A stretch of 64,000 nucleotides of DNA from Phyto melanocephala (GCA_941918925.1 OW799233.1:3836001-3900000), one strand, 5' to 3'. Shown: positions 33,378-42,313, counted from the stretch's first letter. Numbers and translations: made by a program. The notes: generated from the sequence alone by a model not told the origin.

Positions 33378-34312
33378 TTAAAGAAAACTTCGTTTTATTT
33401 CATCTCTTATATGAGTTGCCTCAGAACCTTGTAAAATTTCAGCATCGTCATACACTTCTTCATAAATTTGTACACTATCTAATTCATTTGCAATATCTAA
33501 ACCATATTGAATACATATATTGTTAAGTGCAGCGCAAACATTAACAATTTGTATTGCCTTTGCCGGGGTATAATGCAGCTGACGAGCGCCAAGAATGCAT
33601 CGAAAACGGTTTTTGAGAACTCCAATAGTTCGTTCCACTATATTCCGTGCTTTCGCATGTTTCATATTATAGATAGCTTCCGCACTGCCTGAAGCTGTGG
33701 ACCTCACCTAAGGAGGAAATTTAAATTATTTAATTTTTAATAGAAATTGAGCTCTCACCTAATAACCACGAATTACGATCACCAGCATCCACACACCCAA
33801 TGACACCAGGAAAATCAGACTTCTGGAAAAAATGCAGCTTTGCTTCAGCTTTTTCTGCGTCTGTCATAGCAAATTTTATCCATAGTGGACAAATTTTCCT
33901 TTCTATAACATCCACAATCTCAGAAATTATCTTAGACACCATTGGCTGAGATAATCCTAAGTTAAAATCATTAGCGACACTAAGCTGGTAGGATCCTTGC
34001 GCTAAAAATCTTAACGTTGCAGCCAATTTTATGGTATGCGAAATATGTGTCGACTTGACTCGAGATTTTAAATGTGGCGTTATAGTCTCCAGCACATAGC
34101 TAAATGCATCCTTATTTAGGCGAAAAAAACTTTCGAACCTTTCAAAGAAATTAACTCATAGCAAATAGAAAGAATACTTAATTTATTACTTACTTTTCAT
34201 CGGGTAATTGAAATATATTTGAATTCTGCCTTATTATTCTTCTTTGTAACACCATTTTTTTTTTCTTTTCCACATCACTCGGGTCAGAATTACAATCAGG
34301 AACAAAAAACAT
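33378..34312 (-). pseudogene. Harbinger transposase (HARBI1-like DDE nuclease), damaged
   Basis: Exon 1 (34312-34194) starts MFFVPDCNSDPSDVEKKKKM and ends LPDE. A 55-bp intron (GTAAGT..GAAAG) leads to KFESFFRLNKDAFSYVLETI, then THISHTIKLAATLRFLAQGS, LSQPMVSKIISEIVDVI and PGVIGCVD (first catalytic D). The order is that of PIF/Harbinger nucleases. Directly after GCVD comes AGDRNSWLLGE: about 75 residues with the second catalytic D are deleted. A break of about 50 bp follows, flanked by TTAGGTGAG at both ends and not restoring frame as an intron. The last part reads YNMKHAKARNIVERTIGVLK then NRFRCILGARQLHY, with the final catalytic E. No functional enzyme can be made. Confidence 0.85.
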
Positions 34313-35010
34313 TTTAGTTATTTAAAGTTATATAATTAATAGTTTATATTTCAACTCTAGGTTCTATTTTATTTTTTATATTTCTGTAAATATTTCGCTC
34401 TCCTTCAAAAAAAAACTTTATAAAAACTGAAAACAAAAAAAACAGCTTTCTAAATTGTTAGAGATGTGCTTTAAAAACGATAAACCATCGACATCGTTAC
34501 GCTGCTCTTATGGCATACTAGTTTTGTATTGAATTGATGACGATGTCGATAAAATTTGAGATTGATATTGAATTGATGACGATGACGACGACGTTAAATG
34601 GAATAAGGGCGATTATGAAAAAATTTTTGTGAAACGAAAATAAAAATTGAAATTTAACAATGGCGGAGGTAAGTAGTTAGAATTGTGCTGATTTTTAACG
34701 TTTATAAAATATTATAATAAACAACATTTTACCGTAATGTAAGTGGATTGGAGATGGCAGAACCGATAAAATTAGCATTTTTTAATTTACCGCGAGAATT
34801 CACTTTCGCGTACACATATGCTAAAACTCTTTTGCTTTGTAATTTCAATTGTTTACACACCGATCAGCTGTTTTCTTGCAAAATTTTACTTAATACTGTC
34901 TGCGTACTTTTTGATATATTTTTAGCCGCCAGAGTAAAATTGGTCTTACTCTCCCAAAAAAATTTACTGAGTATTTGCTACTGGAAAAGTACGCAGACAG
35001 ACCTAATAAA

Positions 35011-35154
35011 TGTACTGACACTGTGTGATGTGGCAACCAAATTGAATTTTCATGTAAATATTGAAAAAAAGTGGCATCCCAATTCAGTTTCTTCTGAACA
35101 AGAATTAAAATTAAACCAATTCAAGAAAAAACCAAGGCATATTTATTCATCAGG
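35011..35154 (+). other. Possible host coding exon next to the transposon
   Basis: Immediately outside the outer transposon, one frame reads CDVATKLNFHVNIEKKWHPN then SVSSEQELKLNQFKKKPRHI, with coding-like composition, and ends at a donor, TCATCAG|GTACTC (35154/35155). An acceptor TTTTTAATTTCAG lies at 35209, but the Helitron starts 9 bases later, inside whatever followed. The ORF that includes this stretch continues upstream into the transposon, which is an artefact. Family unknown. Confidence 0.3.
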
Positions 35155-35217
35155 TACTCTTGATTCGTCCGCTAATTATTTTTGTTTAACTCTTATTTTT
35201 AATTTCAGCTTTCAAAA

Positions 35218-36081
35218 TCTATATATATAAAAGTGAAACTCTGTGTGTGTGTGTGTGTTAGCTATAGACTCCGAAACTGTAAAACCGATCGGACTCAAAC
35301 TTTGGCAAGTTGTTGTGCACATACCAGGGAGTGTTTATGGGTGGAAAAAAGTGGGCGGGGCCACGCCCATAAAAATTAGTTATCAGTTTTAGCTACTTGC
35401 ACTTGACCGATTTTTCTGAAACTTTGCACACATATCGAGCTGTCATGACTAAATAATTTTGTGATAAGAAAAGTGGGCGGGGCCACGCCCCTAAAAAAGT
35501 TTTAATTTTGAGGTACTTGCACTGGACAGATTTTTCTGAAACTTTGCACACATACTAAGCTGTCATAACCATATAATTTCGTGATTAGAAAAGTGGGCAG
35601 GGCCACGCCCATAAAAAAAGGTTATAATTTTGAGGAACTTGCACCAGACCGATTTTTCTGAAGCTTTGCACACATATCGAGCTGTCATGACTAAATAATT
35701 TCGTGATTAGAAAAGTGGGCAGTGCCACGCCCATAAAAAATAGGTATCATTTTGAGGTACTTGCACTGGACCGATTATTCTGAAACTTTGCACACATATT
35801 GAGCTGTCGTGACTAAATAATTTCGTGATTAGAAAAGTGGGCAGGGCCACGCCCATAAAAACAATTATAATTTTGAGGTACTTGCACTGGTCCGATTCTT
35901 CTGAAACTTTGCACACATATTGAGCTGTTATGACTTTATAATTTCGTGACTAGAAAAGTGGGAAATGCCACGCCCATAAAAAAATTATAATTTTTAGGTT
36001 TTTGCACTTGATATTCAATTAAAATTCAGAATTCATTTCGATTCATTAAGGGGCGTAGCAACGCGCGCCGGGTTTGGCTAG
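35218..36081 (+). mobile_element. Helitron (non-autonomous) with tandem 121-bp units
   Basis: Begins TCTATATATATAAAAGTGAA and ends GGTTTGGCTAG, inserted between A and T: the TC...CTAG ends and A/T target of canonical Helitrons (established). Near the 3' end GGCGTAGCAACGCGCGCC provides the expected hairpin. The middle holds about five and a half units of roughly 121 bp, each with AAAGTGGGCGGGGCCACGCC and 'cttgcactgg.ccgatttttctgaaactttgcacacatat'. No Rep/helicase gene is present. Confidence 0.85.
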
Positions 36082-36298
36082 TGCATAAATAAAAAACAAT
36101 TTTCTCTCTTTTCTAATTTATTTCAAATGTCGAACTTCATATATAAAAAATATAAACAAAAAAATTCTCTCCGAACTGCAATTACCTGATGAATAAATAT
36201 GCCTTGGAAAAAACTTTCTGAACAAAATAATCACTCTCTCTCTCAAAAGTAAAACATCAAACTCAATATAAAAAAAATTTGTTCTGAACTAAAATTTT
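36082..36298. other. Spacer between Helitron and attacin fragment
   Basis: AT-rich with a CTCTCTCTC run (36233-36244). No signal peptide exon or promoter for the following attacin fragment is visible. Confidence 0.4.
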
Positions 36299-36604
36299 AT
36301 GGGTGAATCCAGCTTAAATGTCAATACTTTCCATGGTCGAACACAGTTGCAAAATGGCTTAAAATTTGATAATGTAGGCGCTAATACTACTTGGAATAGT
36401 TCTCAAGGTCATAGTGCTTCATTAGGGGTGAACCATATACCCAAATTCAATGTGACTACGGTTGATTCCGGCGCAACAGCTAATCTGTGGACTTTAGCTA
36501 ATCAAGCCTCTTCTTTAAATGTAAATGCCACAAGACATATGTCGGGACCATTTGGAGGTAAAACTGACTTTGGTACTGGTTTGGGGTTTACATATAGATT
36601 TTAA
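36299..36604 (+). pseudogene. Attacin C-terminal (G-domain) fragment
   Basis: An open frame of 101 codons reads MGESSLNVNTFHGRTQLQNG then LKFDNVGANTTWNSSQGHSA, GVNHIPKFN and ANLWTLANQASSLNVNATRH, ending SGPFGGKTDFGTGLGFTYRF. This is the end of the first and all of the second attacin G domain, with the usual glycine and asparagine content and C-terminal phenylalanine. The N-domain, signal peptide and intron of a complete attacin are absent, and the frame is closed just upstream, so the gene is 5'-truncated. There are no internal breaks. It is flanked on both sides by Helitrons in the same orientation. Expression would need an upstream exon not visible here; a short intracellular product from this ATG cannot be excluded. 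Confidence 0.8.
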
Positions 36605-36676
36605 ATACTGATGTAATTATTCTATATGATTTTAGTAATATGTATAATTTGAAATCTTAAATTACATAAGTACTAA
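36605..36676. other. Spacer between attacin fragment and second Helitron
   Basis: Short AT-rich sequence; no other feature. Confidence 0.4.
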
Positions 36677-37051
36677 TCTATATATATAAAAGTGAAACTC
36701 TGGGTGTGTGTTAGCTATAGACTCCGAAACTGTAAAACCGATCGGACTCAAACTTTGGCAAGTTGTTGTACACATTCCAGGGAGTGTTTATGGGTGGTAA
36801 AAAGTGGGCGGGGCCACGCCCATAAAAAATTATATCATTTTTAGCTACTTGCACTTAACCGATTTTTCTGAAACTTTGCACACATATTGAGCTGTTATGA
36901 CTATACAGTTTCGTGATAAGAAAAGTGGGCAGTGCCACGCCCATTAAAAAAAGTTATAATTTTTAGCTTTTTTTCACTTAATATTCAATTTAAATTCTGA
37001 AAGCATTTTTATTTATTAAGGGACGTAGCAACGCGCACCGGCCTTTTCTAG
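36677..37051 (+). mobile_element. Helitron (non-autonomous), short copy
   Basis: Same ends as the copy at 35218 (TCTATATATATAAAAGTGAA ... CCTTTTCTAG), again between A and T, with ACGTAGCAACGCGCACCGG near the 3' end. It has only about one and a half of the 121-bp units. It is clearly a sister of the first copy but differs at many positions, so the two were not made by a very recent duplication. Confidence 0.85.
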
Positions 37052-37164
37052 TAATATTATAAATGTTAGTTTGTATGTTTAGTTTTTTGTTATTCAGCAA
37101 AAGAATCCAAAAAGGCGTTATTCTATTATACCAAATTAAAAACAGCTACAAATGGTAATTAAAA

Positions 37165-37832
37165 ACAAGTAACAGTGCTATATTCGGACGTGCCGAATAT
37201 TATATACCCTTCACAACGTGAAGTCATGCAATAACAATTGTTTGTATCACCATTCATCGCATATAAAATACGTACATACATGTAAAAAACATACAAAAAA
37301 AAAAATTACAAAAAAAAAAAAATTACAAAAAGAAATTACAAAAAAAAAAAAAATTAAAAAAATAATTTGAAAAAAATTTTAAAAAAATTTTTAAAAATTT
37401 AAAAAAAAAATTAAAAAAAAATAATAAAAATATAAATAATATATTAAATAAAATAAATTTTTTTTGACTCAGCTGGAATTCGATGGCACGTTTACTTTAA
37501 CCAGTATGTATGTAGGTTGTTGTTATAAAAACGAGGTGGTCGTGGTTATTTGCTCATATCTCAGAAAGTATTGTGCTGAATTTCAATATCGATTCATTCC
37601 TGGATATTTCCAAGAGATTGATACCATATACAGATCTCAGGAACATATAGTTGCTTCTAAAAGTTGATTTCAACCAACTCACGGACAGACGGACAGAAGG
37701 GCTTAATCGACTCCTCTATTCATAAGCTTTCAGAAAATATATACTTTATGGGGTCGGAAATGAAAATTGTAGAAATTACAAACGGAATGACAAAGCTATA
37801 TATACCCTTGTGCACTACAGGTGAAGGGTATA
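37165..37832 (+). mobile_element. TTCGGC dispersed repeat, near full copy
   Basis: Begins ACAAGTAACAGTGCTATATTCGG and CGTGCCGAA, then TATACCCTTCACAACGTG, 'catgcaataacaattgtttgtatcaccattcat', an almost pure A/T block, 'ttgactcagctggaattcgatggcacg', 'acgaggtggtcgtggttatttgctcatatctcag' and 'cggacagacggacag'. It ends with TATACCC..GTGCACTACAGGTGAAGGGTATA. Non-coding. Confidence 0.85.
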
Positions 37833-38181
37833 AAAAAGAACTATTAGACGCTAAAAGTATAGAAAACGCTTATTTCTCGATTTATAGATCTCTAAAATTT
37901 AATGTATGTATGTCATACGTGATTTTGTACAACATTTCTGAACGTATTTGGGTAATATTGGTATTATTTAAAAGCTTTTGAATATGTCTTTCTGGATATA
38001 GTTATCGATCTTATTTTTAATTCTTAAACCTTTAAGAAGCAGGGATAACTTTACGCAAATACCAAATTTTTAATAAAAAAAACAATTTATTTATTTTTTA
38101 ATTATTAACTAATTTTTTATCACCCTATTCATTCAGTTATAAATATATTTTTTTTAATATTACAGAGTACCTACAACCATA
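37833..38181. other. Spacer between two TTCGGC repeats
   Basis: AT-rich; no gene recognised. Confidence 0.4.
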
Positions 38182-39233
38182 ACAAGTAAGATTGCTATAT
38201 TCGGCCATGCCGAATCTGATAATACCCTTCGCCATCATGTATATAGGTATAATCCCACATCCTAGCATAGCCTATATTTCATGTTATACGCCATTTTCCT
38301 TATTATTTCCGACGCGATCCTTGATTTTGAAATTTTACGTAGTTAACTGTATTTTACTTATCAAGCCCTTTAATTTAATACCCATATTGATGGGGTTAAA
38401 CAATTTGTTCCGCAATTTTTCTTTAGACTCCATCTTGGATTTTACATTTTTTAATAATTTACTGTATTCTACTGGTCAAGCCCTTTCATTTGATACCAAC
38501 ATTGAGGGGGTTTAAAAAGTTACATTTTAAAATACCAGATTTGACCCACAAATTTATTGTCCGTCATTTTTTAGTGGCGGCCAACATGAATTTTAATTTT
38601 TTTATAGTGCTTATATTGCGCTAGTCAAGTCCTTTCAGATGATATCTATATTGACTCTCTCGATTGTCTAGAAGCTGAAAAAAATTGATTTTCTTTTGTA
38701 AATTTTTGGAATATATATTTAAAAAAAATTTTTGCCTTGAGGCATATTATATCTACGAATAGTAGCAAAGGTACCTATAAATTATTCTATTCTAATTGCT
38801 TCTAAAAGTTTATTTCAACCAAAACACTGACAAACGATCAGGGCTAAATCGACTCCTCTTTTCATTAGCTTTCGGTAAATATTTACTTTATGGGATCGGA
38901 AATGAAAATTGTAGAAAGTAGGTACAAACGAAATGACAAAGCTACATATATCTGTGGCTTGAAGCTAAAAGGGACAATGCCAAAATATTTACTTTTGAGA
39001 AAATTGGAATTGAAATTTAACTTTTAAAGATGCTTTCATAGTGACATTGGCCAGCATTTTATTTATGAAGCAGTTCCGGATTAAGTATGACTTTAGCTGT
39101 TTTACCATAATGAAATAGAGCAAGAAAACAAATCTAATGCAATGATTAACTCAAAAGAGCAAAAAAGTGACATTGGCCCTTTTAGCTCCAAGCCACAGAT
39201 ATATACCCTTGTGCACCACAGGTGAAGGCTATA
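38182..39233 (+). mobile_element. TTCGGC dispersed repeat, long type, with nested MITE
   Basis: Begins ACAAGTAAGATTGCTATATTCGG and CATGCCGAATCTGATAATAC. The interior has the 'tcaagccctttcatttgatacc.a.attga.ggg' units also found (inverted) at 28.6-29.2 kb. The end is TATATACCCTTGTGCACCAC AGGTGAAGGCTATA. A 247-bp MITE sits inside its last part. This copy joins the two sequence types of the family (unit-bearing and 'tttccgacccca' type) in one element. Confidence 0.8.
38952..39198. mobile_element. MITE nested in the TTCGGC repeat
   Basis: The left end CTGTGGCTTGAAGCTAAAAG continues GGACAATG; the inverted right end is nearly the same (about 25 of 28 bases). ATATAT lies on both sides, and removing the insert restores the 'gctatatatacccttgtgcacc' of the other family members, which proves the insertion. 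The exact duplication length is ambiguous because the target is TA-repetitive (2 to 6 bp). Confidence 0.85.
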
Positions 39234-39303
39234 AAAATGAAGGTGTAAAGATATTTAAAAATATATATGAAATAAATTTGTAAAAAGTAAATATTCAACT
39301 TAC

Positions 39304-39467
39304 TCTTTTTTATTATTATCTTGGGCATCCTTAGATTCTTTTTCTGGTCCATGGCCAACATTTTTATTAGCGACAATGTTGTTTTTGTGATTGTCACTAA
39401 TAGAAGGCACTTTTTTGTCGTTGGTTCTATTAGAAATTGGTTGTAATTTTGGTGTATCCGTAAACAT
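39304..39467 (-). CDS. First coding exon of an unidentified host gene
   Basis: On the minus strand an ATG opens 54 codons plus two bases, MFTDTPKLQPISNRTNDKKV followed by PSISDNHKNNIVANKNVGHG, PEKESKDAQDNNKK, ending at a consensus donor AAAAAGA|GTAAGT. It is hydrophilic, rich in N, K, D and S, and probably disordered, without signal peptide. Codon use is mixed rather than low-complexity. Upstream, towards the divergent tRNA-Ala gene, is a TATA-less region with CAGCTG and other motifs. The TTCGGC repeat lies 70 bases inside the intron. I could not find the next exon in the window; it must be beyond several insertions, or the gene is broken. The family is not recognised. Confidence 0.5.
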
Positions 39468-40069
39468 TTTCTTAAGCTTATTTCATCCAATTATTAACAA
39501 ATTATTATTATATTAGTTTTAATAATTATGAAACTTAAGCATTTGTAATTTAGCACAACAATCAATTTAAAAAACAAGTCATTTTGCATACAATAATTTT
39601 TGAATGGTGTATGTACGTATGAATGTAATTTGTTATTTGCACTTTTATTATTCCATTCATTATTTAGAAATATTTCTTAATGCAATAATTTTTTTAAAAT
39701 ACATTTAACACTATTTGGTTATATTGATAATAATTAAAATAAAGCTAATAATCAGTGAACTTTAAATTGTACAAAAAAGATTTCCTCAACACTTTTGTAA
39801 TCAGCTGTTTAACATTGTTTTTTTATGTCGTCTTTTTGACATTTCATGTAATTTGACATTAGATATAGTGGTTGTGCGAAAGCAACAAAAAAGAAAAATC
39901 AAAAAAATACCGGCGAAAGACAAATCAGAAAATAATTGGAGAGAACAGGTTTATTAGAAGAGAGTATGACACAAGAAATAAAAAATCTCTTATTGGATAA
40001 ATTTTATACAAAAGCATAAAATTGTTTATCGCAGATTTCATTTACAAACTTTGTCACAAGAGTGTTAAC
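39468..40069. other. Divergent upstream region between the exon and tRNA-Ala
   Basis: Less AT-rich around 39790-39960, with AATCAGCTGTTTAAC and GACATTTCATGTAATTTGACAT. A promoter of the minus-strand gene is expected here, but no TATA or clear initiator was found. Confidence 0.35.
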
Positions 40070-40142
40070 GGGGATGTAGCTCAGATGGTAGAGCGCTCGC
40101 TTAGCATGTGAGAGGTACGGGGATCGATGCCCCGCATCTCCA
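40070..40142 (+). tRNA. tRNA-Ala (AGC)
   Basis: The 73-base sequence folds as a complete cloverleaf: acceptor GGGGATG/CATCTCC with one G-U pair, D arm GCTC..GAGC, anticodon stem CTCGC and GTGAG around TTAGCAT (anticodon AGC), T arm CGGGG ATCGATG CCCCG, discriminator A. A box (TAGCTCAGATGG) and B box (GGATCGATGCC) are as in other insect tRNA-Ala genes. No immediate T4 run; the first long T run is about 30 bases downstream. Confidence 0.97.
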
Positions 40143-40506
40143 ATAAATTTATTTCTTTATTAAATAATAGATTTTTTTAATCATACATAAATCGAAAAGT
40201 GCGTAGCTAAATGGAATTTTATCACGACATTATTTAAGACTCAAAGCATAAAATTGAATTATATTTTTGTTGTTTTATACAGAGTTATGAAAATTTACAA
40301 ATAGAAAGAATTTACTAATGTCCAAGTTTTAAGGATGAGTCGTATCAACTGATAAGTTATAAATTTTGTAAAAACAATCACTAAAATGGTCTTTTGTACC
40401 GTCAGTGGTGGTTATTCACCATTTTTTAAATTTTCCCTTACAAATTAATTAAACATTTTGAAGTCAAAGTTCCTATGTAGAAGATAAAATGTAGTTTTGT
40501 TTAATT
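40143..40506. other. Non-coding spacer
   Basis: AT-rich; nothing recognised. Confidence 0.4.
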
Positions 40507-40700
40507 TTAAAATTTGTATGTTGCATAATGTGCAGCTTTTTTGTATGTTTTTAAAAGCAGCCGCTTTTGGGACCAGACTTGGTAACCATAAGTCATAATT
40601 GGACGAATACGGATTACTCCAATTTTTTTATTGAAAAAAAAATTTAATGATGTGAGCAATGTTGTGCCGGGAGCAAGTACATTTCTACACATGTTATACA
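40507..40700 (-). pseudogene. Non-LTR RT fragment (jockey-like C-terminal motif)
   Basis: The minus-strand ORF includes IRIRPIMTYGYQVWSQKRLL, matching the 'yk.iIRPi.tYG..vW' segment behind the reverse-transcriptase core of jockey/I-type LINEs, then TYKKAAHYATYKF. The rest of the element is not recognisable. Short remnant only. Confidence 0.5.
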
Positions 40701-40740
40701 TATTTCATTCAATCTTTTGTAAAAGATAAGCCTGATGCTG

Positions 40741-40893
40741 TATATATACTGTATTCTTGTAATTAAAACCAAACATTATAGTTTTAAGATTTGCTTTTTC
40801 ATGTTTATTTTTATATTAATTATTTGTAACTTATATTGTTTTATAAAAAATTAAGTCTCCAATAAACTTACTTACTTACTTACTTACTTTAAT
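40741..40893 (+). repeat. Element 3' tail with (ACTT)n
   Basis: Ends AATAAACTTACTTACTTACT with about six tetranucleotide units (40866-40889). An AATAAA followed by a short-period tail is typical of 3' ends of non-LTR elements and SINEs. The body upstream is not identified. Confidence 0.4.
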
Positions 40894-41340
40894 GATGTGA
40901 GCCAAACAAACAGAAAAAAAAAATTTGGACACAGACCTTATTATACATAAGTATGTATTTATGTATATGAATGTATAAATTTAGAATACACTAAACATAC
41001 ATATGTATATACATAATTCTCTTTTTACGCTAATTCGATTTAACACAGTTCCAAAAAAATGCAAAATTAATACTTATATAGTAGGTAGCACTGAAAATCG
41101 TGTAGTAGAAAAAAAAGAGAATTTCCTTGTTTATTTTCAGTAAATTCACACGATCAAAAAGGCTTTGATTTTGAAGTTCTGTTGATTATACATAATGCAC
41201 AAGAACATCCGAAAGTCTAATTTTGATTTCTGCCTCCAAACACAATATCGTTAATACAGCTGCTAGATCAGGGAGCTACTTAATCCTTTAAATTCTACTT
41301 TGTAAATCATAAATTTTTGTACTTTTTAGTTAAACTAATA
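40894..41340. other. Non-coding stretch
   Basis: AT-rich, with CATACATATGTATATACAT at about 40995. No gene supported up to a possible acceptor near 41329. Confidence 0.4.
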
Positions 41341-41568
41341 ATGAATGATGACAAGTTAAAAATCATATATGCATGGAAGAAATTTTTAGAATTAAAAGAA
41401 TTAACGTTTGACCATAATACGTTGAAAATTTCAACGGTCAATTATCGTGAATTACAGAATAGTCTTATTAAAACTGGAGCTAGACGATTGATAACGGAAT
41501 TTGTGACTAATATCACTGAACCACATGCAAAAAAGTGTGATTTAAAAGCCATTTCTTTTTTTTTTTAA
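41341..41568 (+). CDS. Possible coding exon (MNDDKLKIIYAWKKF...)
   Basis: A clean acceptor-like TTTTTGTACTTTTTAG (ends about 41329) precedes an ATG frame: MNDDKLKIIYAWKKFLELKE, then LTFDHNTLKISTVNYRELQN, SLIKTGARRLITEFVTNITE and PHAKKCDLKAIS. Residues 1-70 look like a real alpha-helical domain with balanced composition. The end runs into a T tract that belongs to the next dispersed repeat, so the 3' part may have been replaced by that insertion. Not recognised. It lies 1.2 kb from a tRNA-Ala gene and 1.9 kb from the minus-strand exon at 39.3 kb. Confidence 0.35.
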   Translation: MNDDKLKIIYAWKKFLELKELTFDHNTLKISTVNYRELQNSLIKTGARRLITEFVTNITEPHAKKCDLKAISFFF

Positions 41569-41574
41569 ATTAAA

Positions 41575-41955
41575 AAAAATTTTTTTTAAAAAAAAATTTA
41601 TAAAAAATAATAAGTAAGTAATATATACAATAAAAAAATTTTTTTTTGGCTCAGCTAGGATTCGATGCCCCGTTTACTTTAACCAATATATATGTATGTT
41701 GTTGTTGTCGACTCCTCTATTCATAAGCTTTCAGAAAATATATATGTACTTTATGGGGTCGGAAATGAAAATTGTAGGAATTACAAACGGAATGACAAAG
41801 CTATATATACCCTTGTTGCACCACAGGTGAAGGGTATAAAAAGAACATTTTTTGGCTCAGCCGGGTCCGAAATCAAGTTCGCTCTAATTAGTATTCCATG
41901 TTTGTATGGATGTGTTTTGAAAAAAACGAGATGGTCTTCGTTTTGAGCATCATCA
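41575..41955 (+). mobile_element. TTCGGC dispersed repeat, two partial copies
   Basis: 41575-41839 has the A/T block, 'ttggctcagctaggattcgatgcc' and 'gactcctctattcataagctttcagaaaatatata', 'ggggtcggaaatgaaaattgta', and the end CCACAGGTGAAGGGTATAAA. From 41852 a second piece repeats 'ttttttggctcagccgg' and 'aaaaacgagatggtc', so a further copy or an internal rearrangement abuts it. Confidence 0.75.
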
Positions 41956-42241
41956 ACTTAATGAGGATTATTAGAAGAAAAAAAACATTTTTTTCAGATG
42001 ATGCACATTTTCAACTAAAATTTTGACAGTAACTAAACGTTCGATTTATTTTTAAATTGTGTAGTACGTCTGCACGTCACAACTCTTAATAAAGAAATAC
42101 ATTAAATTGTTTTAGCAAAATCATGGCAAACTTTTATTCAACTCTCTTGTTAGGACATTTGCCTCAAAAATTTTTTATGTTTAGCATAAAAAAAATTGTA
42201 ACAATTTCTCTTTATTAAAAATATTTACAAAAATACTGAGC
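41956..42241. other. Non-coding spacer before tRNA-Pro
   Basis: AT-rich. TTTTT at 42227-42231 in the complement gives the pol III terminator of the minus-strand tRNA. Confidence 0.4.
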
Positions 42242-42313
42242 GGGCTCAACCGGGATTTGAACCCGGGACCTCTCGCACCCAAAGCGAGAATCATACCCCT
42301 AGACCATTGAGCC
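42242..42313 (-). tRNA. tRNA-Pro (TGG)
   Basis: 72 bases on the minus strand: acceptor GGCTCAA/TTGAGCC, D arm with GGTCTAGGGGTATGA, anticodon stem TCTCGC and GCGAGA around TTTGGGT (anticodon TGG), T arm CCCGG GTTCAAA TCCGG-type, discriminator C. A and B boxes are intact (GGTTCAAATCC). A T5 run follows about 10 bases downstream. Confidence 0.97.

Larger units (their letters stand above)
32082..34609. mobile_element. PIF/Harbinger transposon, inserted in the outer element
   Basis: The ends CCCTTATTCCATATAACGTC and the inverted copy at 34586-34609 match over about 20 of 22 bases. GACGATG/CATCGTC repeats are clustered inside both ends. It carries two convergent genes: a Myb/SANT-like protein on plus and a Harbinger nuclease on minus, the standard two-gene content of this superfamily (established). 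A TTA on each side, with one base of slippage, is a possible target duplication. The nuclease gene is damaged, so the copy cannot move by itself. Confidence 0.85.
31864..35004. mobile_element. Outer DNA transposon with AGGTCTGTCTGCGTAC ends
   Basis: The first 16 bases AGGTCTGTCTGCGTAC recur perfectly inverted at 34989-35004, and AAT flanks both sides as a possible 3-bp duplication. TGTCTGCGTACT is repeated inside each end (about 31930 and 34896), as subterminal binding sites often are. CAGCTGTTTT also occurs on both sides. The element is split by the Harbinger transposon: its own sequence is 31864-32081 and 34610-35004. AACAATGGCGGAG|GTAAGT (34660) inside the right part looks like a tiny exon but leads to nothing recognisable. 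Confidence 0.7.

Noticed and set aside
34748..35230. 160-codon ORF
   Set aside because: It runs across the right end of the outer transposon (35004) and into a Helitron; the frame cannot be an ancestral gene. Only the part after 35010 is listed as a possible exon.
36299..36604. Complete attacin gene
   Set aside because: No signal peptide, no N-domain, and a stop just upstream in frame; only a C-terminal fragment.
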